Below, piece by piece: positions 35,130 through 48,116 of a DNA stretch of 64,000 nt (positions within the stretch are counted from its first letter, which is position 1; each line of letters opens with the position of its first letter). The position numbers and the translations under genes are program-made. The notes under the pieces were generated by a model. The model did no database searches. It saw only the letters and a program-made list of their open reading frames with translations, and was not told the DNA's origin. Origin of the DNA: Leucaena leucocephala (lineage: Eukaryota > Streptophyta > Magnoliopsida > Fabales > Fabaceae). The stretch spans positions 22,482,019-22,546,018 of the forward strand of contig CM073552.1 in assembly GCA_037074615.1 (NCBI GenBank). The letters are read 5' to 3'.

Positions 35130-38100
35130 ATGTCGCTTTACATTGGTCGCGAGGCTTCAAAGGTTGGTTCTTCAGTTTTTATCCCTCACGTCACTTTAAC
35201 TACTTGTTCCTATGGGGTTCTTATTTTATTTTGTCTGTTTTTTTTTTTGGGTTCTGGATGTGCAGCTATGGAAGAGATTTTGCTCAGAGGCAACCACGGA
35301 GATCAACCTTCTTGCGGATAATTGGAAATACCTCCTTGCTGGTGTTGTTTTCCAGGTCTTTCTAGTTTGATCAATGTTATGACTTGGTTGAAAATATTGT
35401 TCTAGAGCTCCGTTTTACTTTTGTGAAAAGGATTATAAAGTTTATTTTTTCTATTTTCCTTTGAAGAGTGGGAATTGATGAAAATAAACTTCACATCTAG
35501 TCGTGCGAAGTTTAGTTGATCGCTGCAAAAGCTTTCTGTGTTTATTGTTACTTTTATAGATTGCTCGCCTTAAAGTTTGGAAAAAGTTTAATATTATCTC
35601 TTGGTTTAGCGAATAACCCTTAATTTCTTAGTAATTAAAATCAATTGTTCAATCTTATAGTTTTATTATAAGAAAAGTTGGGCGATGAATAATTTGGTTT
35701 TAACATCCTTTGTCGTCTCCAACCCTGGTGGCTTGACATTCCATACATGAACAATAGCGGATCAATAACTGCATCCCAAATGAAATGTGAAATCAGCGGT
35801 GGACTCTCCAATTTCTTATTTCGCCTAGGTTGCAAGTTCACACAAGTCTTTGAGGATTTCTGGGTCTATATGTATCCTAAGATGATTTATATGTTTTATT
35901 CCCCTCATTTGAAGCCTTTTAACAGCTTGTTTCTAGTTGATAGAGACAAATACAGAGCAGGAATATTTTATGATAGACTTTTTGATGTTTCCAAAGGGCA
36001 AATGATATAAGATTCTTTTGAAGGTCGTTATCTAAATTTTAAACTGTTTCCCTACAGTATATGCATGGCCTGGCTGCTCGAGGTGTTCATTATTTTCATA
36101 GGCCGGGCCCTATTCTTCAGGATGTTGGGTTCTATCTTCTGCCGGTCTGTAATAGAATTTCCTTTCATCTTTTCCTCTAAATTATGTTTCATATTCGTAG
36201 CCACGTGTTTTCAATTTCCTATGTTTGTGTTGTTATAGGAGCTTGGACAAGACAAAGCTTACATGAGCGAAACCCTGTTTGCCTTTATCTTTTTATCCTT
36301 TTTTCTGGTAAGTGTATCTGCTCCCTTTCTCTCCCTCTCCCACCCAGCTGTTATATGGTATCTGCACTCATTTACTTACATTAAGAAGCAAATTTTATTG
36401 ATATTTGGAGACGGTGCTCCCTGTTTTGGGTTACATTTTGATTAACTATGGCATCTAAGTAGTGATGGCAGAACGATTGGTTCTATTAGGAACTTCTATT
36501 ATGCTTCTTTCTCTTTCTTTCATACGAAAATACAGGAAGTCAATGCATTTAGTATCAGATTGCTTGGTGATGACTTGTTGAAAATATAAACCGAGAGAAG
36601 AAAGTTATATCTCATTTTGTGCTTTGAGGTTTTATGCTTTTGAAATCAAGTTCCAATTATCTGGAAGGATTATTTGGCTTTCATTGAATGACAATTTTGC
36701 CTTTTAATTTTTGCTTGGTGTCCTGCTAATTGATGTTAAAGCTGCAGCCTGAGACTAACTTTCAGATGGTCATACAGTTATAGCTTCCTCCCTAATATGT
36801 CATTGATTCATTTATGTGTCTTATTTTCTAGTTAGTTCTGCTTTCCAAGCATCAACATTTTTCGTGGTAATTTATGATATGCTCTATGTTATGGGCTTTT
36901 GCAGTGGACGTTTCATCCTTTGATTTTGAAGAGCAAAAAGATCTACACAGTTCTAATATGGTGCAGGGTTCTAGCATTCTTAGTTGTAAGTGGTGATTAA
37001 ATTGTGTTCTATTAAGATGATCTTATATTTTGGGAATCTTATTCCTAACACGAGTATTTGAAGTGATAACATACTGAAGGAATAGATAGCGTACTGCCTG
37101 ATCTAAATGCAGCGTTTAGTGTCAGCATATATAAGTCATTATTAAATGATCATGTCTAGTTGTGCTTCTGTGCATTTTTGCAATAGTAAAGATCATATTT
37201 AACTGTTGTCTCTTCTGACCAAGGACTTTATTCAACCATATTGTAGACAGTTTTGTTAAATATATAAATTTTTGTCCTTGACTATAAGCCACTCTTTTTC
37301 AATTGATGGTGGATGGAAAGAGATTAGGAAAGGTATTAATTATTGATAAATTAGGGATCAAAGATAATACTCAAAATCCTAGATTGTTTAGAAACCTTAG
37401 AAGAATTTAATTTTATTTATTTTCATTATTTTTTATATCCTGGGTTCCTATTTCCAGATCTATGATATTGCATTGGCAGAACTTTTGGATTTAAGAAGGA
37501 AATATTTTCAGAGTTCAGTTTCTTTGTTCCCCCTTTCGAACTCTCATGCTCCTCCCCACCCTCTTACTCTTCTCTCCCATGTTTTCTTTTCCAATCTCTT
37601 GTTGTTCTTTATCAACAGGCTATTGTATATGGGTGCAATATGCTAGTTTTCGTTTTCATGATGTTTGATCCTATGTATTTGTTTGCTACAGGCTTGTCAA
37701 TGTCTTCGTATTATCACATTTTATTCCACACAGCTTCCTGGTCCAAACTATCATTGCCGCCAGGTATAATTACTTGAGTTACTGTGCTTTCTAAAACACT
37801 GTGCTTCATGCTGTGTTTAAATTGTGTATGTGGAAAATTTATATTTTTTAAAACTATCATGATTCTGATATACTTTGTGGGTCAATCAGGGTTCAAAGCA
37901 TGCCACACTGCCTCGCCCAGACAGTGTTCTTGAAGTCCTCTTGATTAATTGTTAGTATGCATTGTTGTATTTGTGCCATTGAGCTCCAATGCTTTGGTGC
38001 ATGAGTTTTAGCTCTTTTAATTTTCAATGTGCAGTTCCTCGTGGTGTGCTTTATGGATGTGGTGATTTGATATTTTCATCACACATGATCTTTACTTTAG

Positions 38101-39356
38101 TCTTCGTGCTTACATATCAGAAATATGGCACACGAAGGTAAACTTTTCTTTCTTTCTTTTTCTTTTCTATTTTTTTTTAATAAGGAGAGATTTTACTGCA
38201 GTTGTTGAGTTGGATGCTTATAAAAATGGGCTAACACTTTCATTGATGCATGTTTTCTAAGTGTAAGTTCTGACTTGTGATGATCCACTTCAGGTTTATC
38301 AAGCAATTAGCATGGCTTCTTGCTGTGATTCAGAGCCTTTTGATAATAGCATCTCGCAAACATTATACAGTTGATATTGTTGTTGCCTGGTGAGGAGCAT
38401 GTTCTGATTTTGAAATTTAAGATTTTGTTTGAGTGTTCCAATTTAATGTTGTGATCCTTTGCAGGTATACTGTTAATATGGTGGTCTTTTTTATTGACAA
38501 GAAATTACCAGGTTTGGATCCTTGCACATTATTCTATGTTATGCTTGTGGGAAAAATTCTCTAGTACATTAGGTCCATGAGATATAGACACCTAGCCAAC
38601 CAGGTCAATTAGACTTGCTTTTTGACATGCTTCCATGTTAATCTATGATTGAAGAGCTGAGCTTACCAAAGTATTATTTATCTAGGCTATTGCCATGTTA
38701 ATTGAGCCACAATGAGCAACATGCATAGAAGCATGTCAGGCAAATTTTTCACGAGATCCAGCTTTGAGTGCAGCTTTATTCTGTTGTCATGTTAAGTTGA
38801 GAAGCAATGTGCTGGTTGTGCTGACTTGTTTGTCCTGCAGAAATGCCAGACCGTTCCATTGCATCAGCCACCATGTTGCTACCGTTGAGCACTAAAGACA
38901 AGGATGGCTGGATCAAAGAAGAGAATCACAAGCTTTTAAATGGGAATTCTGGAGACCCTACAGATAGGGTACTGTGAACTAATCTATTTGTCCTTTGAGA
39001 GATTCTTACATAGGACCGTTTTATAAAAAGATAAGCAAAGCAGACCATATCAATTTTGAAGATACAGATAAGCATGTTAGACATATTCTTCAGTTGGGGT
39101 CCACCTTTCACATGCCTATGCGCGTACCTATCTCCAGTTAATTTATTTTACATAAAAATTTACAGGCTAGGTCTCCCTAAGAATTTATTTGTTTGGTCCT
39201 TTCGCTTCTTGTCTTTTCACTAAAACGTCTCTATCTATGATCTGGACATAACATGGTATCTGTAAATTTTCTCAGAGGCAGAGAACTCAGTTAAATGGCA
39301 AGATTCTGGAAGATGGCAATACGTTTCAAGCTGACTTTGCAACGAATGGCTCATAG
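35130..39356 (+). CDS. IPCS: Inositolphosphorylceramide synthase
   Basis: Twelve exons join in frame: 35130-35162, 35266-35355, 36058-36144, 36239-36307, 36905-36985, 37692-37763, 37890-37950, 38035-38137, 38294-38389, 38465-38511, 38841-38968 and 39276-39356, giving 315 residues, near the ~305 of the Arabidopsis enzymes (IPCS2 is ERH1). The enzyme transfers phosphoinositol from phosphatidylinositol to ceramide in the Golgi or trans-Golgi network, the first step to glycosyl inositol phosphorylceramides. Hallmarks seen: LWKRFCSE at the N-terminus, HGLAARGVHYFHRPGP, several membrane segments, and the lipid-phosphatase-type catalytic triad in CGDLIFSSH (His181) and SRKHYTVD (His222, Asp226). The cytosolic tail is hydrophilic. 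The short first exon and its ATG match the family start. An upstream out-of-frame ATG lies at 35072. 5' leader sequence probably occupies 34480-35129. Confidence 0.95.
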
Positions 39357-39799
39357 ATATTTAAGGTGCTTCTGCTACACAAATGAAAATGATGAGGACC
39401 CAACCTTCAATTACAAAAAGATTTCAGTTACTTGATCAACCACTTAATTTATAAAGTAGCAACCTAATTTGTATTCACTGGAATAGTGACTGGATTATTG
39501 TGTCATTTTGAGTTTCATGTAAATATATGTTGAACAGTTCTCTATCAAAGTTGCATTCTCTTTGGAATGATAAATGTTGTCTTAAAAATGATGGGGATTG
39601 GTTGGAATAACAAGGCAATGGAACATGGATAATTGCGTCCAATGAGGGACAAGTTTCATGAGGGGAGCACATGCACAGCAGCACAGGATGGTCCTTTGAC
39701 CCTGCTCTGCATGTGCTTCCAACAAAATTAAAGGCTCTTAGTAGGCTCCCTCCAATGAATTGACCAAATTAATTAATTGCAAGTAGATGTATTGAACAT

Positions 39800-42700
39800 T
39801 TCTTTTTTCGTGAAGGGGTTTAGAATGTTTGGTGATAGTACAAATCTGTTCGTTATTTTCATTGGATCATTTGCTCATCCACTAGTTACTGAGTCACAGA
39901 AGTTCTTGTTAATCAATTGAGTGGTTAAATATTTGATTTTCAATTTTTATGTATGTAGTAAGTAATATGGGATCTGTTTTTTGCCCTTAATATTTTTAGG
40001 GAGATCAGTTTCCTTTTTTTTTTATAAGATGAAAAAAATTTATATGAATTAGGTTTGGGGTTCACTAGGTTAAGAATATCACTCTAGGATAAAATTATTT
40101 ATTAAGGTACTTACAGACCATTTACTTACAGAGTACTTATCATTAAGATCTGAGATTTGAACGAGATCAGTTTCCTATATATCAAAAAACATGAGAAAAT
40201 GGCAGGGAAAGAGGTGTTAAAATTATTGGAGTAGATATGAATAACGAAGAAGGGCTATAATGGGAAAATAATGAAATGTAGTGAATAGGTTAGGTAATGA
40301 ATTAATTTCTGGAAATGCTGAAACCTAAGGGCTTAGTCCTCAATCCCAAAAGGGAAGGGAAAGAGGGGGTCCCTTTGCAGGAAGGGCATCACGTGCATCT
40401 GCTCTGTTCGCATGTCCTTCTACGTTTCACCTTCTCTCTTTATTGATGTCAGCTGCACACTTTGTCTTTTCATATGAGGTATATATCATCCTTCTCCGCA
40501 TTATTGTACAAAATATCATTTTTAATAATTAATATATATATATATGCTTATTTTATTATATATCAGTCCCCAATCACACAGTGCAGTTTCGTGTTATGGT
40601 GAGCAATCATGTCATGTGGCCAACTCCATTCTGCATTATTCTCTCCTCTCATCATGTCGTCTTCATTTTTGCCTTACCATTTGGTCTCTTCCATAATCTA
40701 TCAATGTTAGACAAAAGGGGCAATTCTGTCTAGTAAAAGATTCTAATTTTTCAATGAGTAAATGAAAATATATACATATGTTGTCACTTCCTAAAATGAT
40801 TTCGAAAAAAAAAATTAGAGAAAAATCCCTATTAAATATTTTTGATAAAAATAACTTAAATTAAACTATCAGTATTTTGTGTGTATAAAAATTTATAAAA
40901 TATTAATATTTATTTATATATAAAAATTTATTATATCATTCTTTTTCATATTTTTAGAAACTATAAAGTTTAAGTTATAACCTTATAAAATTAAGGTTCT
41001 TAATTCGTTTAGCCTAAAATAAAACGCTTACGTAAGAGCTGAGGTCACTAACGCTTTGAATCACAATTAGTTTAATAGAAAAAGCCATAACAAGATATTA
41101 TTATCATGGATCAGTGACGCTAATGACATGTGCTTAATTATTTCTTTTATTTTAATCTCACGCTCTTACGAGTAACTAATTCCAAGTCACTTTGTTGTAA
41201 GGATTCGGATATGACGAGAATGAAGATCGAGTAAAGATCCACTGCAAATTGTACCATAATAAAATATAAAAAAATCTTATTAAAAAAATTAGTAACAAAC
41301 AGCACATATATATATATATGTATCATCGAATTCATCCACAAGACAAGGGTGGCCTCTAAGGATACTTTGTCCATTAATTTTATGACATTTTACTGAAGAT
41401 ATAAATACAACGGTACAAATGCTGACGCGACATACTAATAATTAAAGACAAGTCGCTTTTCAATTAATAATACAAATTTTTTTAAAGTAACTCACATTAT
41501 TTATATGACTTATAATAGATAACAACTATATAATTAATTTAAAGATATAAAAAAATTAATTATTTATAATAAATATATATTAATTTTTTTAAAATATTTT
41601 TTTTTAATCATGTAAATTTAAAATTATTTATTAATAGAAACTACTTTATGTAATTAATAAAAATATTTTAGTAAAAAATTATAAATTTAAAGATAAAGTA
41701 AATTGAGGTATTATATATAAGATTAAAATAAATTTATTTTCTAGCTCATAATTCTTAGGGAGTATTTTATATTATTAGTTAGTTAATTAAAATGAACAAA
41801 TTAAAGTAATTACCTATATCACCCTCGTTTTAGTAAGTCTTTCTTAACGAAAGTACTATTATAACAGCCATAAATTTTTAATAGAATTATATCTTAAAAA
41901 TTCATCATTAGAGTCACAACATTTTATAAGACTATGCTTTAGGGTAACTTTTTCGATATGAGGCTCAGGAAAATTTCCTATTTCTATGATGGACGTAAAG
42001 AGAAAACAAACGCAGAAGACCACATGAATACGATAAGGTGGATTGAATTGAATCAAAAAGCAGACTTGAAAGTCCACTAACATTGCGATCTTTATGGCAT
42101 TGACCACAAAGATCGAGGAGAGTACAGAGATCACGTAAAGAGATGCAATTATATTATACACACACACTTGTTAAAGATGGCTTCAAGCTACTAAAAGTGG
42201 GTCAATCCTTAAATGCAGAAAAGAAAAGCTTAGTTACTGAGAGAGACCGATACATACACACTTGTTCATCATACACGAGGGACCTTTAATAAGGCCCTTT
42301 GTGTTGTCCACTTTACCAAATAAGGACCTTCATTTCTTTTTATTAATGCAAGAGAGGCTCCTATTCATCCCCTATGAATCGTGCCATCACACCCCACCAA
42401 TTGCTCTTTCATCTGCTTTTGTGCTTCTCTTTTCATTCACTTATTGCATCCACATTTCTCGCCTCATGATGCTCTTTGGATTATCCTAGGATAAAGTTTA
42501 TGTTCAGATTTTATGTAGTAACTAACATCAAGACCTACTCTTAGATAACGCGGAGATCATTATTTTTTTTCTAAATTAAAGGACCAGACATTAACTACCT
42601 AAAATTATAAGTGAGATTAAATATATGATATGACCTCTTATTAATAAAGAGTTTTCATACCACTAGATTATAAAGCTATTGATGCGATTTTAGGTAGCCG

Positions 42701-42940
42701 TGTTGATTCCATGAAAATAAAGAATAGGAGTCTGCATCATTCGTTCTCTCAGCACTATAACATTATTGCTTAGGATTCATCTTGATCAATCTCACATATT
42801 TTCTTTTCTGTGTAAATGATCTTAAAAGACGTGTCTTACAGTTATATATTCTTTTCTGAAATATCATCACCAGGAGTTTCATAGTGACGTGTGTGGTTTT
42901 AATTCAAAGTGTCTACGCTCTAGTAATAAATTTGTGTTGG
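39800..42940. other. Intergenic region, no gene
   Basis: No gene is supported between the 3' UTR of the IPCS gene and copia element 2. The stretch 41510-41760 has the composition of the AT-rich MITE family, but no termini were found. Confidence 0.5.
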
Positions 42941-42947
42941 TTGCCTA

Positions 42948-43599
42948 CGTTGTGAAATATGAGTGTCTCAACAGAAATTAAGTCCCATATTGTTTGGGAG
43001 AGTGAAGGCTCAAGTGTATAAATAATAAGATATAATCTTAGAAAATTCACTTGAAATCCGGCAAATCCGGCAATTTCCTCTGCTCGCGAGATAGAGCGTG
43101 ATATTGGACACTTTTTATGAAAAATATTTTTAGTTTACTAAAAATATTTTTATACATGCCTATACGGAAAGTCCTTGAATTCCTACAGTTAACATGAATT
43201 TGAAAGGTCAACAGTTTTTTTGTTGACGTAGCCGTTGGAAAGGAAGCGACCGTTGCCAACGGAAAGATGCGACCTTAACGTCCGATCGGCTTCACGCTGT
43301 TTCGGTCGGAGGGTCGTCTCTTACGGACGTAGCCTGTGGTTCCGTACCTATTCGTGCCTATAAAAGCAGCGCACAAAGAATTGTAAAAGGTGCAACTAAC
43401 GTTCATACTCTTGTGCTCATTTCTTTCTGAGTTTATTTCCTTCAACTAGATTCTGTCTCCTTGTTCCACAAGAAGAATCCGTTTAATCCTGGGGAGTACC
43501 GCTTCATCTTGCCGGTTGTCGTGGAATAACTCTTAAGGACAGTGTCCTTGGACACGACTTGGATTGTTTGTTCTTCTGTTGCAGGTGCCGACTCCAACA
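42948..43599 (+). repeat. 5' LTR of copia element 2
   Basis: TATA box TATAAAAG at 43359-43366 predicts RNA start near 43390. A ~58-bp segment present in the 3' LTR (about 48212-48270) is absent here, with GGG microhomology at the junction, and an AATCCGGC motif is duplicated near 43058. The U5 hairpin is at 43518-43558. Confidence 0.9.
43518..43558 (+). other. Conserved U5 hairpin with PBS-complementary strand
   Basis: An outer 6-bp stem, GTCGTG (43518-43523) with CACGAC (43553-43558), encloses AATAACTCTTAAG (43525-43537) and an inner hairpin AAGGACAGTGTCCTT (43535-43549, 7-bp stem). The same arrangement recurs in both LTRs of element 1. The first three bases of the inner hairpin are also the last three of the segment complementary to the primer site, so the two pairings exclude each other. 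Confidence 0.65.
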
Positions 43600-43601
43600 A
43601 T

Positions 43602-43614
43602 CTTAAGAGTTATT
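43602..43614 (+). promoter_or_regulatory. Atypical (self-complementary) primer site of element 2
   Basis: CTTAAGAGTTATT lies two bases after the LTR and is the exact reverse complement of 43525-43537 in the LTR. The whole leader between LTR and gag ATG (43620) is only 20 nt, so the primer site must be here, and it is not TGGTATCAGAGC. Self-priming is inferred. Confidence 0.6.
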
Positions 43615-43619
43615 AGACA

Positions 43620-46600
43620 ATGAACTCTTCCAGTGATCTGAATAATGATGGAAACAATGGCAACCCAAGCGATCGAAACAACAGTGTCGTTCCTCACATC
43701 TCCATCCCTGTCCCTCGACCGTTCCCTGACATCTCAAAGATAGAGGTGTTCAATGGCAAGAATTTCATGCATTAGCAAGAATAGGTGTACACTGTCCTTG
43801 ACATGCATGGAGTAGCAATTGCACTTACCAAGTCTGAACCATCTCAAGATGCTGAGCAAGACCGAAAAGATGTCTGGACATATGCAAACAAAGTGTGTAG
43901 ACACAAGTTGATTAGTACTTTATCAAATGATCTTTGCGATGTGTATAGTGTCTACAAGGAAGCAAATAAAATTTGGAACTCTTTGATCTTGAAATACACT
44001 GCGGAGGATGCTGAGAAACAGAAGTTTGTTGTTGAAAATTATTACAGATGGAAAATGTAGACAACCACGACATCAAGACTCAGATTAATGAATATCACAG
44101 ACTGATTGAAGATCTCAAGGCTGAAAACATCAATCTACCTGACGAATTTGTTGCCGGAATTCTTATTGAAAAGTTGCTAGAATCATGGAACAACTACAAA
44201 CAACAATTGAAACACAATCAGAAGCAACTATCGCTAACGGATCTGATCACTCATATCATTATTGAAGACACCAACCGGAGATCGATTCAAGAAACAAAGG
44301 AGAAAGAGATGACTTCTAAGGCAAATTTGGTGGCAACAAAAGGTACGACTCTAAACACAATAACAAGAAATACCAAAACAAACAGTCAGATTACAAACCC
44401 AAGAAAGCTAACCCCAAGTTCAAAAAGAAAAGCAAATATTTTGTCTGTAATAAACCAGGTCATCATGCATATGAATGCAGGAAGATGGCTAATAAGATGA
44501 GAAATGATAATCCTGCTAAACTAAATATAAATTTAGTTGAAGGAGATGATGATAGTGATAATGATGTTATCATTGCAATGATTTCTCAAGCTTTACTTAT
44601 CTCTGATATGAACAAATGGGTGGTAGACTCTAGAGCTACCAAGCACATATGTGTAAATAAAGAATTATATTCCTCCTTTGAAGAATGAGAAGACCACGTG
44701 TATCTTGTTGATTCTCGATCTGCAAAAGTTTATGAAAAAGGGAAAGTGGTTCTGAAACTCACATCAGGAAAGACCTTAGTACTGCAAGATGTCCTGTATG
44801 TGCCTGAAGCCAGAGCAAATTTAATTTCTGTGGCTATATTAGGAAAAGCTGGGGTCAAAGTGTCATTTGAATATGATAAGATCATTATGACAAAGAACAA
44901 TGTTCTGATTGGGAAGGGTTATTGTAATCAAGGACTATTTGTATTGAGTGTTGATAATAATACATCTTCTTCTGCTTACTTAATTGAGTCTTTTGATATT
45001 TGGCATGCTAGATTAGGTCATGTTAATAAATCTTACATGGATAGATTATAGAAACTTGAGTTAATATCTGGGGTTAAAAATGATATGATAAGTAAATGTG
45101 AGATTGTGCACAAACTAAATTATCTAAGAGAACTCACTCATCTACACAAAGAGAAACTAAATTATTATCTTTAATCCATACAGATTTAGGAGATCTAAAA
45201 CAAACTGAAACTAGAGGTGGTAACAGATATTACATAACTTTTATTGATGATTTCTCTATATATAATAAGGTGTATTTATTGAGAAATAAAGATGAGGCTT
45301 ATGATAAGTTTATTTTATACAAAGCTCAGGTAGAAAATTAATTAAGTAGAAAGATAAAAAGAATTAGATCAGATAGAGGAGGGGAATATTTGTTATTAGA
45401 TGATCTCTGTGAAAAAGAAGGTATAATACATGAAGTAACTCCTCCTTATTCTCCTAAGTCTAATGGTGTAGCAGAAAAAAAAATAGAACTTTAAAAGAAA
45501 TGATGAATGCCTTACTTGTAAGTTCTGGTACACCTGATAATTTATAGGGAGATGCTATATTAAATGCATATTTTTTACAAAATAGATTACCCCATAAGAA
45601 AACAAATAGAACCCCTTATGAATTATGGAAAGGTTATAAACCAAATCTGAAATATTTGAGAGTGTGGGGGTGTCTTGCAAAAGTTTTATTACCTGATCAT
45701 AAAAAGAGAAAAATTAGTTCTAAAACTTCTGATTACATGTTTATTGGTTATGCTCAACATAGTGCTGCTTATCGTTTTTTGGTTTTGAAAAGTGATGTTT
45801 TGGATAAAAATACAATCATTGAAACTAAAGATACAGAATTTTTTGAAAAAGTATTTCCTTTGAAAGTTGAGCATTCTTAAAAAAGAATTGAAAATTTATC
45901 TTCTTCTTCTTCTTCTAAACAAATTTCAAATGAAATTTTGGGTGAGAGTTTACGAAGAAGTAAAAGACAAAGGAAAGAAACTTCTTTTGGAGATGATTTC
46001 TTTATTTATTTAGTTCAAGAAGAACCTAAAGATTTTTATGAAATTATTTATTCTCCAGACGCAGAGTCTTGGAAAGAAGCTATTAAATCTGAGATTGACT
46101 CTTTAAATAAAAATAAAACTTGGGTTTTAGAAGACTTGCCTACAGGAGCAAAACCTATTGGATGTAAATGGGTTCTTAGGAAAAAATATTTTTCTGATGG
46201 GTCTGTAGATAAATACAAGGCCAGATTAGTAGCCAAAGGTTATACTCAAAAGAAGAACATTGATTATCTTGATACCTTTTCTCCAGTGACAAGGATTTCT
46301 TCTATAAGAATCCTTATTGCATTAGCTTCAATTTATAAGCTTTATATTCACCAAATGGATGTTAAAACTGTATTTTTGAATAGTGATTTAGAAGAGGAGA
46401 TTTATATGGTACAACCTGAAGGGTGTATTGTTTCTGGGCAAGAAAATAAGGTTTGTAAATTAATTAAATACTTATATGCTTTAAAACAAGCACCCAAACA
46501 ATGGCATGAAAAGTTAGATCAAGTTCTAATAAGTGGTGGTTTCTCTACTATAGAAGTAGAAAGATGTGTTTATACAAAAGTTGTGAATAATGATTGTGTC

Positions 46601-47559
46601 ATTATATGTTTATATGTTGATGATATGCTTATTTTTTATACTAGTATGAATATTATGCTTGAAACAAAAGGTTTTCTTGCTTCAAATTTTGATATGAAAG
46701 ATTTGGGTGAAGCAAAGGTTATCTTAGGTATTCAAATCATGAGGAATGAAAGAGGGATCTTACTTTCTCAAGAACATTATGTGGAAAAAATTCTAAGAAA
46801 GTTTGATCAATATGATGAAACTCCACTGAGTTCTCCTTATGATTCAAGTGTGCACCTGAAGAAAAACTTAGGAGACCCAATGGCTCAATCTAAATATGCA
46901 CAGATCATTGGAAGTCTGTTGCATTTAATGAATTATACCAGAACGGACATAGCATATGTTGTGTGTAGATTGAGTAAATATATTCACTGTCCAAACAGTG
47001 AACATTGGGATGCTCTAATAAGGTTATTGAGATACCTTAAAGGCACCATAAATTATGGTATACATGATAGTGGATTTCTCGTTGTATTGGAAGGATATAG
47101 CGATGCGAACTGGATCTCTGATTCAGAAGGGTCAAAATTCACTAGTGGTTATGTGTTTATTTTTGGTGATAGTGCAGTCACATGGAAATCATCCAAGTAA
47201 ACAATTCTAACAAAATCCTTAAGGGATTCTGAATTATTGCTATGAAATTGGTTGGAACTGAGGCTGAGTGGTTGAGAAACTTCTTAGCAAGTATTCCATT
47301 AGGTGACAAGTCCACACCATCAATATCTTTACACTGTGATAACCAATCTGCGATAGCTACGGCTAAAAATAAAACCTTCAATGGTAAAAATAGGCATATT
47401 CGATTGAGACACAATATTATAAAGTAGCTGCTCAAAGACGGGGTGATCTCAATCGATTATGTAAAGTCAGAAGTAAATTTAGCGGATCCGTTGACAAAAC
47501 CCCTAGGGAGAAAACAAATTTTTGAAACATCGAGGGGAATAGGACTAAAGCCAGTGTGA
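43620..47559 (+). pseudogene. Copia gag-pol polyprotein, degenerate
   Basis: Gag starts at ATG 43620 and is stopped by two TAG codons near 43773-43788, at positions where a Trp and a Trp or Arg are expected. A frameshift follows near 44058. The zinc knuckle (about 44437-44482) has lost its first Cys to Tyr. The protease motif reads DSRA where DSGA is expected (44626-44637), so its active site is dead. Stops follow at 44686, 45049 and through the integrase (DRGGEY and YSPKSNGVAEKK remain), with an A-run slip near 45476. Reverse transcriptase and part of RNase H form a long open stretch (45938-47200) with YVDDMLIF at 46613. The end of RNase H (PLTKPLGRK) closes with TGA at 47557. Nothing functional can be made from it as a whole. 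Confidence 0.9.
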
Positions 47560-48116
47560 TTACGACAGCGATGGCAACCCAACCTTTATGATTGGTGATC
47601 CTATGAAGAAGGTTCAATGGGAAAGAACAAGTCGCTTGTTAGTACTGCTAGCACCAAAATATTATTACTGGTCATTTCCTATGGTGTATGATAAAGTGCT
47701 AGATTGCATAGAGGAGGATGAGCAAAAGCTCTTAATGATTTCAAATCCTACGGGATGGTGTATTATGTGCAGATACAATTAAAGAAATCACTTATACGAA
47801 TGTGGAGTATGGACCGCTCCTATGAGATCGTGACAAAATCTCTAGAGCATTCGTTAAAAACTAGGACACGCTCATGGCCGCCTAACGCGCAAACCCCCTC
47901 GTTAAATAGTGGAAATATGGGGGTGTAATCTAGCTGTTAGTACCTCTGATATACACCCAAGAGGTGCTAGTTCATAGTCCATAGGACCACTGGCATCTCT
48001 GTATATCAAGTATTATCAGTCTAGATCTAGTTCATAGTCCAAAGGACTACTTGATACAATGACTATATCCATGTGTAACTCAGAGAGTGGAATTTCTTTT
48101 GACACATGTGGGGGAT

